64,000 bases of DNA, taken from Agrypnia vestita (taxonomy: Eukaryota > Arthropoda > Insecta > Trichoptera > Phryganeidae). Below, one piece after another: positions 10,379 through 21,269 of this stretch. Under the pieces are notes generated by a model, which was given only the letters and a program-made list of their open reading frames with translations, was not told where the DNA came from and searched no databases. The stretch lies in contig JADDOH010023017.1 in NCBI GenBank assembly GCA_016648135.1, positions 23,856 through 87,855 on the forward strand, read 5' to 3'. The translations under genes were made by a program, and so were the position numbers. Positions within the stretch are counted from its first letter, which is position 1. Each line of letters begins with the position of its first letter.

Positions 10379-10645
10379 TTATTCTACGATAGATGTCGCC
10401 AGTGTGTAATATATACTAATTACGTCGGCGGATTTTTCTGCGACGTCTCTCGAAGGTTGTATTAAAGTCGTGAGAACAGGGCGCCAAATACTTGAAAGTT
10501 TGTAACTGTCATCTCTATTGAAATTGGGATGTTTGTATATTTCAATGGACTCCTTCACTAATCTGGGTATATGGCGCGGTTCCTGATGACGTTGAATACG
10601 ACTTCAACGAAACGCCGAGAATCGTCTCTCGAAAAATATATCCGT
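10379..10645 (-). pseudogene. Penelope-like element, GIY-YIG domain C-terminus
   Basis: The minus-strand frame reads RLVKESIEIYKHPNFNRDD, then KLSSIWRPVL, and ends at a TAA at 10381-10379. The pattern R-x-x-[KR]E-[AS]-x-EI-x-KH-x-NFNR-[DE]-[DE]-x-x-KLS-x-[IA]W-x-PVL is the conserved end of the GIY-YIG endonuclease domain in Penelope-like retroelement proteins, which nicks target DNA for priming. The open frame continues upstream to about 10640, where similarity fades. No RT domain is found upstream, so the copy is 5'-truncated. Confidence 0.75.
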
Positions 10646-10649
10646 AACC

Positions 10650-10735
10650 ATTTACAGTTAATAATATGTAATAATAACCTTCACTCTTTAAGAAATATAC
10701 AGTAATAATAACCTTCACTCTTTAAGAAAAAAGTG
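10650..10735. repeat. Short tandem duplication
   Basis: 'taataataaccttcactctt' plus 'taagaaa' occurs twice about 40 bp apart. Confidence 0.7.
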
Positions 10736-10853
10736 ATTTTATAGAAGTTGAAACAGAGTGAGATTGAACAATGAGACTAAACAGCTAATTTCGCGGTAAT
10801 AATTGTATTCATGGAAACTGTCATGAAATATGTCAATGAGGACACTATGAATT

Positions 10854-11569
10854 TAGAGCCTCTAATCCGAATATTCGAATTTCGAATATATTCGCCTGTT
10901 TTTAAGTTTTCCTTATTCGAATACTTTAAAAAGTATTCGTAAAGTATTTGCTCATATTTATATTATAAGATTTTTAATATTTGTCTAAACGAAATAAAGG
11001 TTTTTGAACCCTGTAATTCATATTCAAGCATTTTCAGGTATATGATTTTTTTCTCGGAGTCGGGCATCAAAGATGTAATTATTGTTTTATGACAATAAGC
11101 ACTTACGGTTAACATACTTTGTTTTGTCAACGATGGAGTCGGCTTTCTATAATTGTTTAGTATTAAGTTTTCATAAATGCTTGAGCCGACAAACAAGAAT
11201 TTATATACAAAATAATTTTTAAAAAACTTGCACGTAGGGTGTGAGATATGCAGTAATATAAACATATTTAAAATTTTATCAGTTATCGAGAGAATACTGA
11301 TTCATCTGTATCAAATTTTTTATTGTATTTATATATGTATATTCACAAAATTTAATTTTTTTGCGTTTTTTATAAGATATATTTAAAAAAATTACAATAA
11401 ATAAATTATCAACAATTATTGTGTTTTTTTAATGTATAGAATGTATTTATCTATATTTATCATCCTAAATAAATTATTCCTTTCTTAAAAATTTTACGAA
11501 TATATTCAAATATATTATCATTAAATTCGATATTCAAATAGTTGGAATCACGAATACTTGGAGGCTCTT
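10854..11569. mobile_element. hAT-like non-autonomous element
   Basis: The ends read tagagcctctaatccgaata and, reverse-complemented, aagagcctccaagtattcg. The flanks tatgaatt and tatgattg agree at 6 of 8 positions, compatible with an eroded 8-bp hAT target duplication. The interior is AT-rich with repeated gaatattcgaa-type palindromes near both ends. A 100-codon frame (10963-11265, minus) shows no domain I recognise. Confidence 0.5.
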
Positions 11570-11574
11570 TATGA

Positions 11575-12055
11575 TTGATGATGATCATACTTTTATATTT
11601 TTAAATATTTTTATTCTTATTTTCTTTCTTTCAAAAATAAATATTAAATATAAATCTAATGCAATAAATAATGAAAAAGGCTACGTACTTAGAAAATATA
11701 TTTCTATATATCTAGCGAGGTAGGTAGTGGCCGAGAGCTTGTTAACTCTTATGTAACAAGCCTCTATAAGCATGAAGCAATTAAATGGCTTTTGTTCAAT
11801 AAACGCCGATTTAGTACTGAAATGAAATGAAATTTAAACAAACAATTTCACATAAAATAATTTTTTAATATGTTATTTTTATTTTAAGTATACATTTACG
11901 TAAGCTAAGTTAGGTAGGTTTTAATTGAATAATAAGAAATAAAAGAGAAAGTTTATTATGTTTTCAATAATCAATTAGTTGCCTTACTTTCTGGCAATAT
12001 GAGTTACATAGGTTATCTGTAAAACTAGTTTTCAACGTATATGTTATTTTCGGCA
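11575..12055. other. AT-rich DNA, possible LINE 3' end
   Basis: No gene. The stretch 11700-11830 has a conspicuous aataaa (about 11799) after 'cttttgttc' and may be a LINE 3' UTR; this is not secured. Confidence 0.3.
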
Positions 12056-12499
12056 TTGTAGGGTCAACTGGTCGACAGTGGATCACCTTTTTTTAGAAGC
12101 ATGTAACTTCAAAATTAGTTGACTTATTTTATTGGAAATTTTCACCCTGGTAGATTGTTTATCATTATATTAATGGGTAATAGTATAAACCCCATCAAAT
12201 AATAGAGAGAAATATTATTCATATTTATACGAGATAAGGGAAAATGATTCACTGTGAAACTAGATGGTACACAGTGGATCGGCCTATGGTTAACAGTGGA
12301 TCACGTATATAAATTATATGAATAAACAAATAAGACACTGGGAAAATGTAAGGAATTTTTATTATTTAAAGTAAAGGAACTAACTTAAAGATTTAATAAA
12401 TCAAAAACATTTAAAACAAGTAGCTTTCAGTATGAATTAAAAACAACACTTTATATTAAAGAACGAATGCAATAATTAACAGTGAGAGAATAAAAAAAA

Positions 12500-13440
12500 A
12501 ATACAGAACTAGTGTGCCAGGTGGAGTCTTAGAAGTAGCGAAGGGAAAAACTTCATTTCAAAATGAAGACTACAACACACACACGTTCACCAGTTTGAAG
12601 ACTACAAAGTGTACACTACACTTCGATTCCACAAAATTTTCAAACCATGGAGGGGGGGGGGTTGTTACAGTTTCCAGAGATTTCTCCGTTTAGCTACATC
12701 AACTAGCCAAAAATTTCTTCATAGCTGTAGTGTTCGCTTTGAAATGCAGTGTACTATTTGAAGTTTATACTTTCAATAACTTTGGTGTTTGTAGTTTGTA
12801 GTGTGCACTACACATCAAAATGTGCGAAGTGTGCACTTCAATGTAGTGTAGTACTACATTGTAGTAGTGAGTACAGAGCGGACCCATCACTACTTAGAAG
12901 TCATTCTAGGGTTCACTTTTTTCCGTGGAAAAATAATTACTGGGGGTAATGTTTGACCGCCAGCACCGATAATACAACACAGGGTGCCTCTTTCTCCTCT
13001 GGTGATTTTGCCTCTTTTTTTTTTTTTGTGACCTCTTGGTACAATAATCTTCTGTGTTTTCTGCACTGTGGTTGTTCCTGTTTCGTGCAGATTAAATATA
13101 CGAATACCATTGGCAAATGTTGGGTTTCTTCGAATAACATTTCTAAATTCTCAAAAAAACTTTCACAGTCTCACACACTTAAATGATGATGCCCTTGCAA
13201 GACTGCAAGCTTCCGGTTTTCTAAGACTGAGATCGGGATGACGTTGGCGAAAACATCGCAACTTTTCAATGCCTGCCATTTTATTAACTTCCCAAGGGAC
13301 TGGCATTTTAATATTATTGAACTTCGCCATTTCAAATGCAGCATTGGGGCAGTTGGTAGGTCGTAAAATAGAGTGGGACATTTCTTATAATAGTTTTTCA
13401 GTAATTCTTCTTATTCCTTCGAAAACACCATATTTACTTC
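12500..13440 (-). pseudogene. pogo/Tigger-like transposase remnant
   Basis: The minus strand holds a CENP-B/Tc5-type DNA-binding segment (13381-13163) ending in RQRHPDLSLRKPEACSLARA. The start of the DDE domain follows: FNLHETG, then KKKRGKITRGERGTL and LPPVIIFPRKK (13130-12905). In active pogo-family proteins the first position is DET with a catalytic Asp; here it reads HET. The frame resumes beyond the nested MITE (MTSK | TPPGT), then similarity stops, so the remaining catalytic residues are deleted. Stops and frameshifts occur near 13420 and 13150. Not functional. Confidence 0.85.
12536..12892. mobile_element. hAT-type MITE nested in pogo transposase
   Basis: The 357-bp element starts tagcgaaggg and ends cccatcacta (reverse complement tagtgatggg), giving short inverted ends. 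It is flanked by the exact 8-bp duplication cttagaag (12528-12535 and 12893-12900), the TSD length of hAT transposons. Removing it with one TSD copy restores the transposase reading frame across the site. The interior has short palindromes (tagtgtgcactaca-type) and a G-run of 10 near 12651. Confidence 0.8.
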
Positions 13441-14139
13441 ATAATTAGGTACAAAGCGCAAATTTAGATCCAACGAACTAGCTTATTTTTTGTAGTAAAG
13501 TTGTAATGTAGTGAATGCAATTTTTATTTGCGCTGCAACTCCGCGGATACTCATTCCTCCTGAAACTAGCTTCAACGCCTCTTCTATTTGTGCGTGTGTA
13601 TTTTTCCCAATTTTTCTCACCTATGTTGAGGCATCCTACAAAACAATACAAGCAAATATTGAAAATAATTACCAAGCAATACATAGTGGATCATGATCCA
13701 CTGTGTAAGGTAATTCACTGATCCACTGTAAACCAACTCCTCATTTCTTACAAAAAAAATCATGAATTTACCCTTTTGAATAAAACATTTTACCGGGTGT
13801 ACACGCATACCGCATAAAACAATCTTAGTAAATAAAAAATTCTTAAGGGTTGCATGCATTAATAAAACAGTACACAAAAATCTACTTACGTGATTTTTTT
13901 GGTTCCAACCACAAAATCACAAAATACACCGAGGCACATCTATTCGCCTGCTCAGCTAGGCGAATATTGACTCGTTCGAGAGTGCAAAAGCATGGGATGT
14001 TACTAGCTAAATACACATACACACATACTAAAAAAATTTTCGTGATATTTGAGTGATTCACTGTATAACACCGATCCACTGTAGACCAGGTGACCCTATA
14101 TAATTTGAATTTTTTTTTGGTAAGTGGTGACTTATTAGA

Positions 14140-14327
14140 TAATGTTTTCTTGTACGTTTTCAATAATAGTTTCAAATTTCAATTCATCTAATCCTATTAT
14201 CCATTTCGAAATTTATACTTGGTTATATTTGTTGTATGTTTTCTTGTATATCTTCAATAATAGTTTCAATTTTCTATTTATCTAATCCTATTAGCCGTAT
14301 CGGAATTGATACTTGGTTATATTTGTT
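14140..14327. repeat. Tandem duplication, about 94-bp unit
   Basis: Two units share 'atgttttcttgta', 'ttcaataatagtttcaa', 'atctaatcctatta' and 'atacttggttatatttgt'. Confidence 0.8.
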
Positions 14328-14499
14328 ATCTCGTATTTTATTGTAAGCATTATGGAGCAAAGAAAATTTGGTTTCGTTATGGAAATAGTTCGAATTTTTT
14401 TCTTAGCATTACTTCATAGTTCTTTCCTTATTAATTTTTATTGATTAACTATAGCTGCATTATTTTTTTATTAAATATATTAAACTACCTCCCACGAGA

Positions 14500-15990
14500 G
14501 CTGTAGACCAATCTCGATGCTACAACCGTACTTTAATTAACCGTACCGTAATTCGAACGCGTGCTGCTAGATCAGGTCGAATCCAGCATGGAAACCAACC
14601 AACAACCAGATGGGTTTTAAAAAACAGACCTCTACTGACGCTGCAATATTTACTTTAAAACGGACATTTGAGTACTACAGAAACAAAAATACTACTTCAT
14701 ACGCATGTTTTCTAGACTTGAGCAAGGCCTTCGACAGAGTTTCTCACCCTTTATTTTGGGCAAAACTCAGGGAAAGAAGCATACCATCGGAGGTAATACG
14801 TATCCTCGACTCGTGGCACAGCCAACAGGAAAACCAAGTAAGGTGGAAAGACAGTCTTTCCGAACCTGTCCACATGACGAGCGGCGTCAGACAGGGAGGG
14901 TGCATGTCCTCGATACTGTTCAACCTTTATATGGACGAACTCACTCAAAGGCTGTACAATGCGGGGGTAGGCTGTCATATCGGAGGACAGTGTCTAAACG
15001 ACATCAGTTATGCTGACGATATGGTACTGATGGCATCGTCTATAAGGGGACTACGCTTTCTTCTAAAGGTCTGTGAAAAATTTGCTGAAGAAGCAAACAT
15101 GCTCTATAACCCTAATAAAACGGCACTGTTGGTTATAATGTATGGTCAGGGCCCAAGAAGTATTCCTCCAGTTACTCTGAATGGTGTGGTCCTGGAGGTG
15201 GCCGAAAGAACAAAATACCTAGGCCACATAATCACCAATAACCTAATGCACGACGACGATATTGACAGGCAAAGACGTGTTCTTAGTGTAAAAGCGAATA
15301 TGCTATGTAAAAGGTTTCGTCTTTGTAACACCGCTGTAAAAAGGACGCTCTTCCTTGCCTTCTGTGCAACGTTATATACATGTAAACTCTGGACAAATTA
15401 TAAAATGAACAGTATAGATAGACTTCGCATACAATATTCCGTGTGATGTTTGGCCTTCCCAGATATTGCAGCACTTCCGGTATGTTCACTGAGGGGCATC
15501 CCAAATTTGCAGCCCTCATAATATCCAAGGTGGCAGGAATGAGGGAAAGGATATACAGCTCCGAAAATATCCTCATCCTGGAAGCCCGCCTTACTCCAGC
15601 ATCCAGCATTGATGCAAACTAGAGAAAAATACTGGGCCCTCGTAATCGACATGCCATTGCTCGCTAAAGCCGCTATTATTTGATATATTTCGATTTATTT
15701 TTCGTGTTAATACTGATACCTATACTTGTTTTCTCTTCTCTTTTGATACTGATACCTAATGATACTGATACTCATTCTCTCTTCTCTTTTATATGATAAT
15801 TTAATGTATGTACCCTTTTCTCTTATTACTAATACTTACTGATACTTGTTTTCTCTTCTCTTTTATATGATTTTTTTTATACTTTTCATTTATATTATAA
15901 TATAATGTATGTACCTATTCTTATATGGAATGTGTGGGATTGCATTAACCTCCCCACATTCTGGTATAAAGTTATATTTATTTATTTAAT
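14500..15990 (+). mobile_element. 5'-truncated LINE
   Basis: It contains the RT pseudogene described separately, then a 3' region with imperfect repeats of 'gatactgatac' and 'ttctcttctctttt' (15700-15890). It ends near 'gtgtgggattgcattaacct' and a ttta-rich tail at about 15985. The left junction is not resolved; RT-like sequence starts around 14590. Confidence 0.8.
14590..15600 (+). pseudogene. LINE reverse transcriptase (longest open frame in the window)
   Basis: The 278-codon open part (14610-15446) has GFKKQTSTDAA (fingers), FLDLSKAFDRVSH (motif A with the first catalytic Asp), SGVRQGGCMSS (motif B), YADDMVLM (catalytic YxDD) and TKYLGH (post-palm). It ends by frameshift at about 15443. 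The next frame continues MFGLPRYCS…SGMF and ends near 15600. The catalytic motifs are intact, so this is the least decayed RT here, but EN and the N-terminus are missing and the frameshift removes the C-terminus. Two Asp codons of YADD are present. Confidence 0.9.
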
Positions 15991-15994
15991 GAAG

Positions 15995-18885
15995 ACAAAT
16001 ATTTATCAAATCCAATTTTAAATTATTCATATATGCGTAAGATAACCAAAATCATTCACAAAAGCGTTGGGTTGATGGATTAGCTATAGACAGCAATGAT
16101 TTTATATACCACCAGTATATATAAAATATTGGGTTGAGATCAACTCTTGATAAAAATCATCGGATATGCTTATAAAAAATTTAAAATTTATGATTCAATC
16201 GATAAAATTTATGACTCAATCAATACGGCATCGTTTTCTCATATAATTTAGTGTAAGCCGAATCGACAGATTGGAATAAAGATAAATTGTTAAAATTTTA
16301 ACTGATAATGTATTTATTATTAAAATAAGGTCTTATATGGTATATCTAAATGGCATTAATGGCACTAATGAGTTATTTTTATAAAAGCGGAGCTGCAAAA
16401 CAATACTAATATTTATATTTTATTAATATTTATATTTCAATAATTATTATTTTTATTTTCACGTAGTCAGTAATGCTTTATCGTACTTTGGGGTTATATT
16501 GTAAAATTTATTCACAATTTCAATAAATATGTCAGAAAATATCTAATAATGTTTTTGCACTTGTAAGCTAGACATTGCATGGTAGCCTACACCTGCATTG
16601 TGTTAACTAGTTACTTTACACAACAAAACGTATCGTTGAATCATTTCATAGAGTTAATGATATCTCATATTACATTTAAGAAAGTTAATTGTCACCCATA
16701 AAGTAAGGAAAATAAGTCATCCGGAAAGTCAACTAAAGTGCTAATACTAAATATCAATCAGTTCAAATGTTCAACAATAAAATAATTTACAAACACCAAA
16801 AATAAAATATATTCGTGTCAAATGTAATTGGTGATTTTTACATAAAAGATTAAAAAAAACTCATAAAATAGTATTATTTCAGTCGTCTTACGATAACTAA
16901 TAATCTAATTTTACAAAGATATGGAATGTCTGTCATATGATTTAATCTAAAAGTATTATACTTCCATCTGCACACATATTCAAACATGGATTTATTTATT
17001 GTAATGGGGTCTTTAAAATGCTATCTAAATGGAACATTTATTTTCTCTGGAGAATAAATTCTAAAATCAGACATTAATCGCTTATTACTGCAGCAAGGCT
17101 CTCTTCAATTATAATTATTATTATAACCAAACGAAACTAGAAAAAGAAAATAAGTTGATATTTTATCCGAGTGGTAGTTTTCGGAAAAATAATTATTGTT
17201 TAGATGACTTCTCCGTGGTTCAATATCCTTAAAATATTGACCAAAAACAGGAATCTGCACATATGATTGAACGTGCAAATGATGTTTTTGGAATTTACAT
17301 ATTTTTTCGAGTTCATTTACAAATTTTGAGAAGTTTTAGTTATTTAATACAGTATAATTATATAATTACACATCGCAAAACATATTTTTCGTTAATTGAA
17401 GTTTATTATATCAACAATCTTTATCCATATCCGTATCCGTTTTTAACGTATATTGTTAAAATATTTATGTTTAAATGGGAGACTTCAGATGAATATTTCA
17501 AAACCTTAAGGCACTAACCATTAAATATAACCTCCGAACTACGATCCGGAGATAAATAAAAGGTTTATTTGATTTATTGGAATTACCACTAGACTTACCG
17601 CCTGAGATCCGTGGAAATGTATTTAAATTGAAATCCAAACCAAATCCAAACAGAGATTATATTGATTCAATATCATTGATGTTTTTGGGTCCATTTGCTT
17701 AATCACACTTTACATAAAGGTCACAATCCGAAGGAATGTATTTTATTCAAATGAGATGGATAAAGTGGCGAGATTGACAAAGTTTAACCCTCTCACGATT
17801 AGAAATTTCGTGTTATATTAATCAAATAGATTTCATTACAACTACGAGTTAAATAATTATTTATGTATTTTGATATAAATTATGAAAATCAATAATATAA
17901 TAGAAATCAAAAAAATAATAGTGATGACAATAAATAAATATCATTTAACTTTTCCTTTATTGATTGTTTTTCTTAATTTAAATTTGAAACATAGCAAACG
18001 TTAAATTATTAAAAATTATTTTTCGAAAACTATATTACAAAAATGTAGTTATGTAGACAAATAGGCAAAATTGCGATAAAGACAAAATTGAGTACAGGCC
18101 TGCTATTTTAATGGATGACAGAATTGAGGCTTGGAAAATACAGAATGATTTTTTTGTAATATTTATGAATATTAAACAATAAACATATCAATTAATTAAT
18201 TTTAATGTCTAAATTATGCTAAAAGTTATTTTCGAAAGCGAAATGAAATGACAATGAAAATTTTATTTTTAATATTCCGATACTACAGATATTGCACTGC
18301 ATGCACTGCTTTGCAATACTAAAGATTCTGGTAAACAAATTTATATTTATTAATTAAATAATTTTCATCTAACAAAAAAGATGAATTTAAATTCTAGCAG
18401 CAATACGTGGCTATAGCTGGTATTTTTACTTTATACTCCTAGATTACTTTTTCAATCTATAAGGCAGTCTTATTGAACTCAGTACTTTACTACTGTATTG
18501 AATCTACGCTTTATGTCGTCGACAAGTAATTTTTTCATAATGTACCTCGTTTCTTCGAAATTTTATTTTTTGGTAAAACCGCGCGCACGTAACTTATACA
18601 TATGAAACAACTACTAATTCTTTTATTAATGTTTTTTAATATTTCTTTAAATTTTTAATTACTTTCATCTGAATTACTGAGTGCATAATTTACAATTAAT
18701 GGTATAAATTCCAAATTTTTATAGAAATTTGTTTTTTATAGAAAGAAAATTTATAGAAAGAAAAAAAGAAAAAAGAAGAAGTTTATTAAATGTAATGATG
18801 TCATTGACAACATTAAATTTTTGATTGATCGTCATCTTCTAGTTTGTCACGTAGTGGAAAAAAAGTTTAATTGAAATGATCCATT
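15995..18885. other. 2.9 kb AT-rich DNA without recognised feature
   Basis: No coding region, RNA or convincing repeat was seen. The frame at 17263-17517 is low-complexity and lacks domain motifs. Confidence 0.5.
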
Positions 18886-18889
18886 TCTC

Positions 18890-19028
18890 CATCCCAATTA
18901 TAATAATTTAGTTGTCTGTCCGTCAGTACTTTTTTTTCTTTTCCTTGTCTTTTTTATATAATTAAATACTTATTCCTTAGGAACCGAAATGTAAAAGTAC
19001 CGTGTCATTTTTGACGGGTTGCAGCTAG
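18890..19028 (-). repeat. Dispersed repeat D2, copy 2
   Basis: Inverted relative of 8285-8480: the minus strand reads 'agctgcaacccgtcaaaaat' to 'gacggacagacaac'. Confidence 0.55.
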
Positions 19029-19101
19029 TTTAATTATAAATCATAATAAACAGACATAAACTGTCTTAGAAATATATTAGACGTGTTAGCCGCAGTATAT
19101 A

Positions 19102-19123
19102 CAGAATGTAACAGAGCTAATCC
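19102..19123 (+). repeat. Orphan mariner-type TIR
   Basis: cagaatgtaacagagctaat matches the end of the fold-back MITE at 27902 (cagggtgtaacagagctagt). A TA precedes it. No partner end is seen nearby. Confidence 0.5.
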
Positions 19124-19544
19124 TAACGCCTACTGCACACCAATGATAGAGATATATAAGCATGAGATGAGGATAAGATCATAATGAGGTATTTTACATC
19201 AAAGTAAATAGAGATCATTTCCGCAGATTTAAAAATATCCTTATTTAAAGTACTTATTCAGTAAAGTTTTTCAAAAATTACCCATTAATTATTAACCTAC
19301 CAACGCCAACTGTCCATAGCGACTTCAATCTTACAGAATAAGCTCATTTAATCATTAAACCTTAACCATTGTAATTTAAACAAATATTAAACGATTGTGG
19401 AGTATAAAAGTAAAGGCAGCAATATCCAAAACAAATTAATGCAGTCAACGAGGATTACTTATTTATAATTTACGGAATTCGAGGTTTTGTAGGAAATATA
19501 GACTATAAATTTATAGGAAACCGTAGGATTTTGCAAGGGATAGA

Positions 19545-20128
19545 GAGATGAGTTCTTGATGTGAGTGTTAGGTATTAATTGTGGAAACTATGCCTATAGG
19601 TAGCGGCAAGGCTAGCCACCTGTCATGTCGTAGTGCCCACTGTGGCGCAAAGAGGAGGATAGAATGCTGGATTGGTGTGTGGAATGGAATGGAAAGGAAG
19701 ATGAATGAAATGTGTGAGAGCATGAAGAGTAAATGTTTAGATGTACGATGTGTAAGTGAGAGTATGAAGAAAGGAAGTGGAGAGATGGAACACAATGGTC
19801 TGCTCGTACTGTGGTCGGGAGTCCCAGAGGCAGACCGAGCATGCCAGGGTGTTGCAACGCTGCTTTCTGAGCGAATGGTCGAATGTATGAAAGAATATGG
19901 GTTCATTGCTGTAGTGTGGAAGATAGAACAAAATAAGGAGTGCTGAGATGGTTTGGTCATGTGGAACGTATGAACGAGAAAAGGATGGTTAAGAAAATAA
20001 GAAATAGTATGAGAAAATGTATGAGTGTGGCCAAAGCAAAAGTGGTGTGCCAGGATAGAAGAGTGTGGCGTTCAATACTCTCTGCCTACCTCCGCGGGGA
20101 AACGGCATGATGGTTAGTTAGTTAGTTA
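19545..20128 (+). mobile_element. Internally deleted Lian/RTE-type LINE
   Basis: The 584-bp insertion is flanked by the 7-bp direct repeat ggataga (19538-19544 and 20129-20135). It keeps the start of an endonuclease domain and the very C-terminus of the RT protein plus a (gtta)n tail, but lacks about 3 kb of central ORF2. Both ends are retained, so this is an internal deletion rather than ordinary 5' truncation. A relative of the 3' end lies at 50670-50760. Confidence 0.8.
19581..20110 (+). pseudogene. LINE EN N-terminus joined to RT C-terminus
   Basis: The first frame (to 19946) has MNEMCESMKSKCLDVRCVSE, matching the CxxET/SE-containing EN opening, and NGLLVLWSGVPEADRACQGV, typical of Lian/RTE-type endonucleases. 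From 19940 a second frame reads VLRWFGHVERMNEKRMVKK and ends VCQDRRVWRSILSAYLRG before a TGA at 20108, the normal C-terminus of this group. The RT catalytic core is absent. The deletion junction is at about 19935-19940, where a frame change also occurs. Confidence 0.85.
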
Positions 20129-20169
20129 GGATAGATACATAAAATCTAGAATTCAGTACATTTCAATTA

Positions 20170-21025
20170 ATTCATTAGGTACACTTACGAAAATATAGTA
20201 ATTTATTAGTACTCCTTATCAAATTGTCCTTAATTAAAAACGACATTGTCGTGAAGTGAAAAGTACTGGGATCTCAAAAATCTGAAAAAATTAAATACCG
20301 CGTAATTTTAAGCACAATTTAACCAATACTTCGCGATATTCTGACAAAGAGTTTATGGTTGGTCTTCAGGACAATCGTACTCGTAATCGTAAATGTTTCA
20401 TTTGCTTCCCATATAGCCACGTCCAGCGACATCTATCGTGTGTTAGGTAAAACTTTATTTAATTTTACCGAGATCTTTCATTTAATTTAAAAGATACACC
20501 GACACTCAGGGACGTTTCAATAAATTCCACTCGTATAATATTGCCACGAGTATTCACTTCCCCGTCTACCCACTCCTTTTATATGCAGGAAAATTTTTAT
20601 TGTATTGCTTTACATTGTATTTTGGGATGATTCTAAAAAATTACAAAAATAAAACGGCTCACAATGTGGGCATATGTGTGGCAAAAACAGGAATATTCCC
20701 TTTATTTTTTTAATATTTGCAAAATCCGTTCACGGTTGCGTAAAAATATGTTTGCCTTATTATTATAAATAACCAAATCCTTTTTGAAAATAGTTACCTT
20801 TAAATTTGTTTTCCCATTAATTCCTTACGGGATATCCAACTCCAACTTTTATATATATATTTTTCGTTTTTTTTTTTTGATGTCTGAAATTCCGATTTCA
20901 ATTTTTAGTATATGTTGTATCCTGATTTATTCAATAAATAGTGGTTTTAAACAAAGTTTTATTTTATTAGTAAAACTATGTTTAAAATATATCTAAAACT
21001 TTAACAATATTTTTATTTGTATATA
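20170..21025. other. AT-rich DNA, possible Penelope traces
   Basis: No gene. The minus strand at about 20355-20460 holds 'cctgaagacc' and 'acgatagatgtcgc'; the latter also occurs in the Penelope remnant (10387). Too decayed to call. Confidence 0.25.
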
Positions 21026-21029
21026 TTGA

Positions 21030-21265
21030 GAACACAATTACTGGATTTGTCCACTGCGGGATTTTTATTTAATTAAGAAAAATTATAGAAGTCCCACAGA
21101 GACAAAGTTATTTATATGAGAAACGTGTATGGAAGACTTTTTGTACGATGGCCAAGGGATTATAACCTGGTTGAGTTGGCTTAAGTCATACCCTAGTCAT
21201 ACCATAGTCATAAGATAAATCAATAAAAAAATACACAATGCAATGTTCACCAATTCCATTGTAAT
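21030..21265 (+). repeat. Dispersed repeat R1, copy 2 (diverged)
   Basis: Shared order with 327-525 and 43070-43300: 'acaattactggattt', 'cacagagacaaagttattta', 'tggcttaagtcat' and 'atgttcaccaattcca'. Confidence 0.4.
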
Positions 21266-21269
21266 AATA

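Larger units (their letters stand above)
12061..14096 (-). mobile_element. Defective pogo-type DNA transposon
   Basis: The terminal inverted repeats gggtcaactggtcgacagtg+gatc (12061-12084) and, on the opposite strand, gggtcacctggtctacagtg+gatc (14073-14096) match at 22 of 24 positions and are flanked by TA on both sides, as expected of pogo/Tc1-mariner insertion. The cagtggatc core recurs internally at about 12270, 12291, 13685 (palindromic) and 13719, giving subterminal repeats at both ends. The interior holds a decayed transposase on the minus strand and a nested hAT-type MITE at 12536-12892. Confidence 0.9.
19412..20165 (+). repeat. Dispersed repeat R2, copy 2, split by LINE
   Basis: The left part is 19412-19544, the right part 20129-20165. 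It matches 9100-9300 in blocks 'aaggcagcaata', 'gaattcgagg', 'ctataaatttatagga' and 'atacataaaatct'. Confidence 0.6.

Noticed and set aside
10588..10620. CTGATGA-hairpin-GAAAC-like motif on the plus strand
   Set aside because: It lies antisense to the Penelope GIY-YIG coding remnant (…FVEVVFNVIRNRH…), which explains the sequence; the extra base and lack of terminal-repeat context argue for coincidence.
19568..19960. 130-codon minus-strand frame
   Set aside because: Shadow of the LINE endonuclease remnant on the plus strand.
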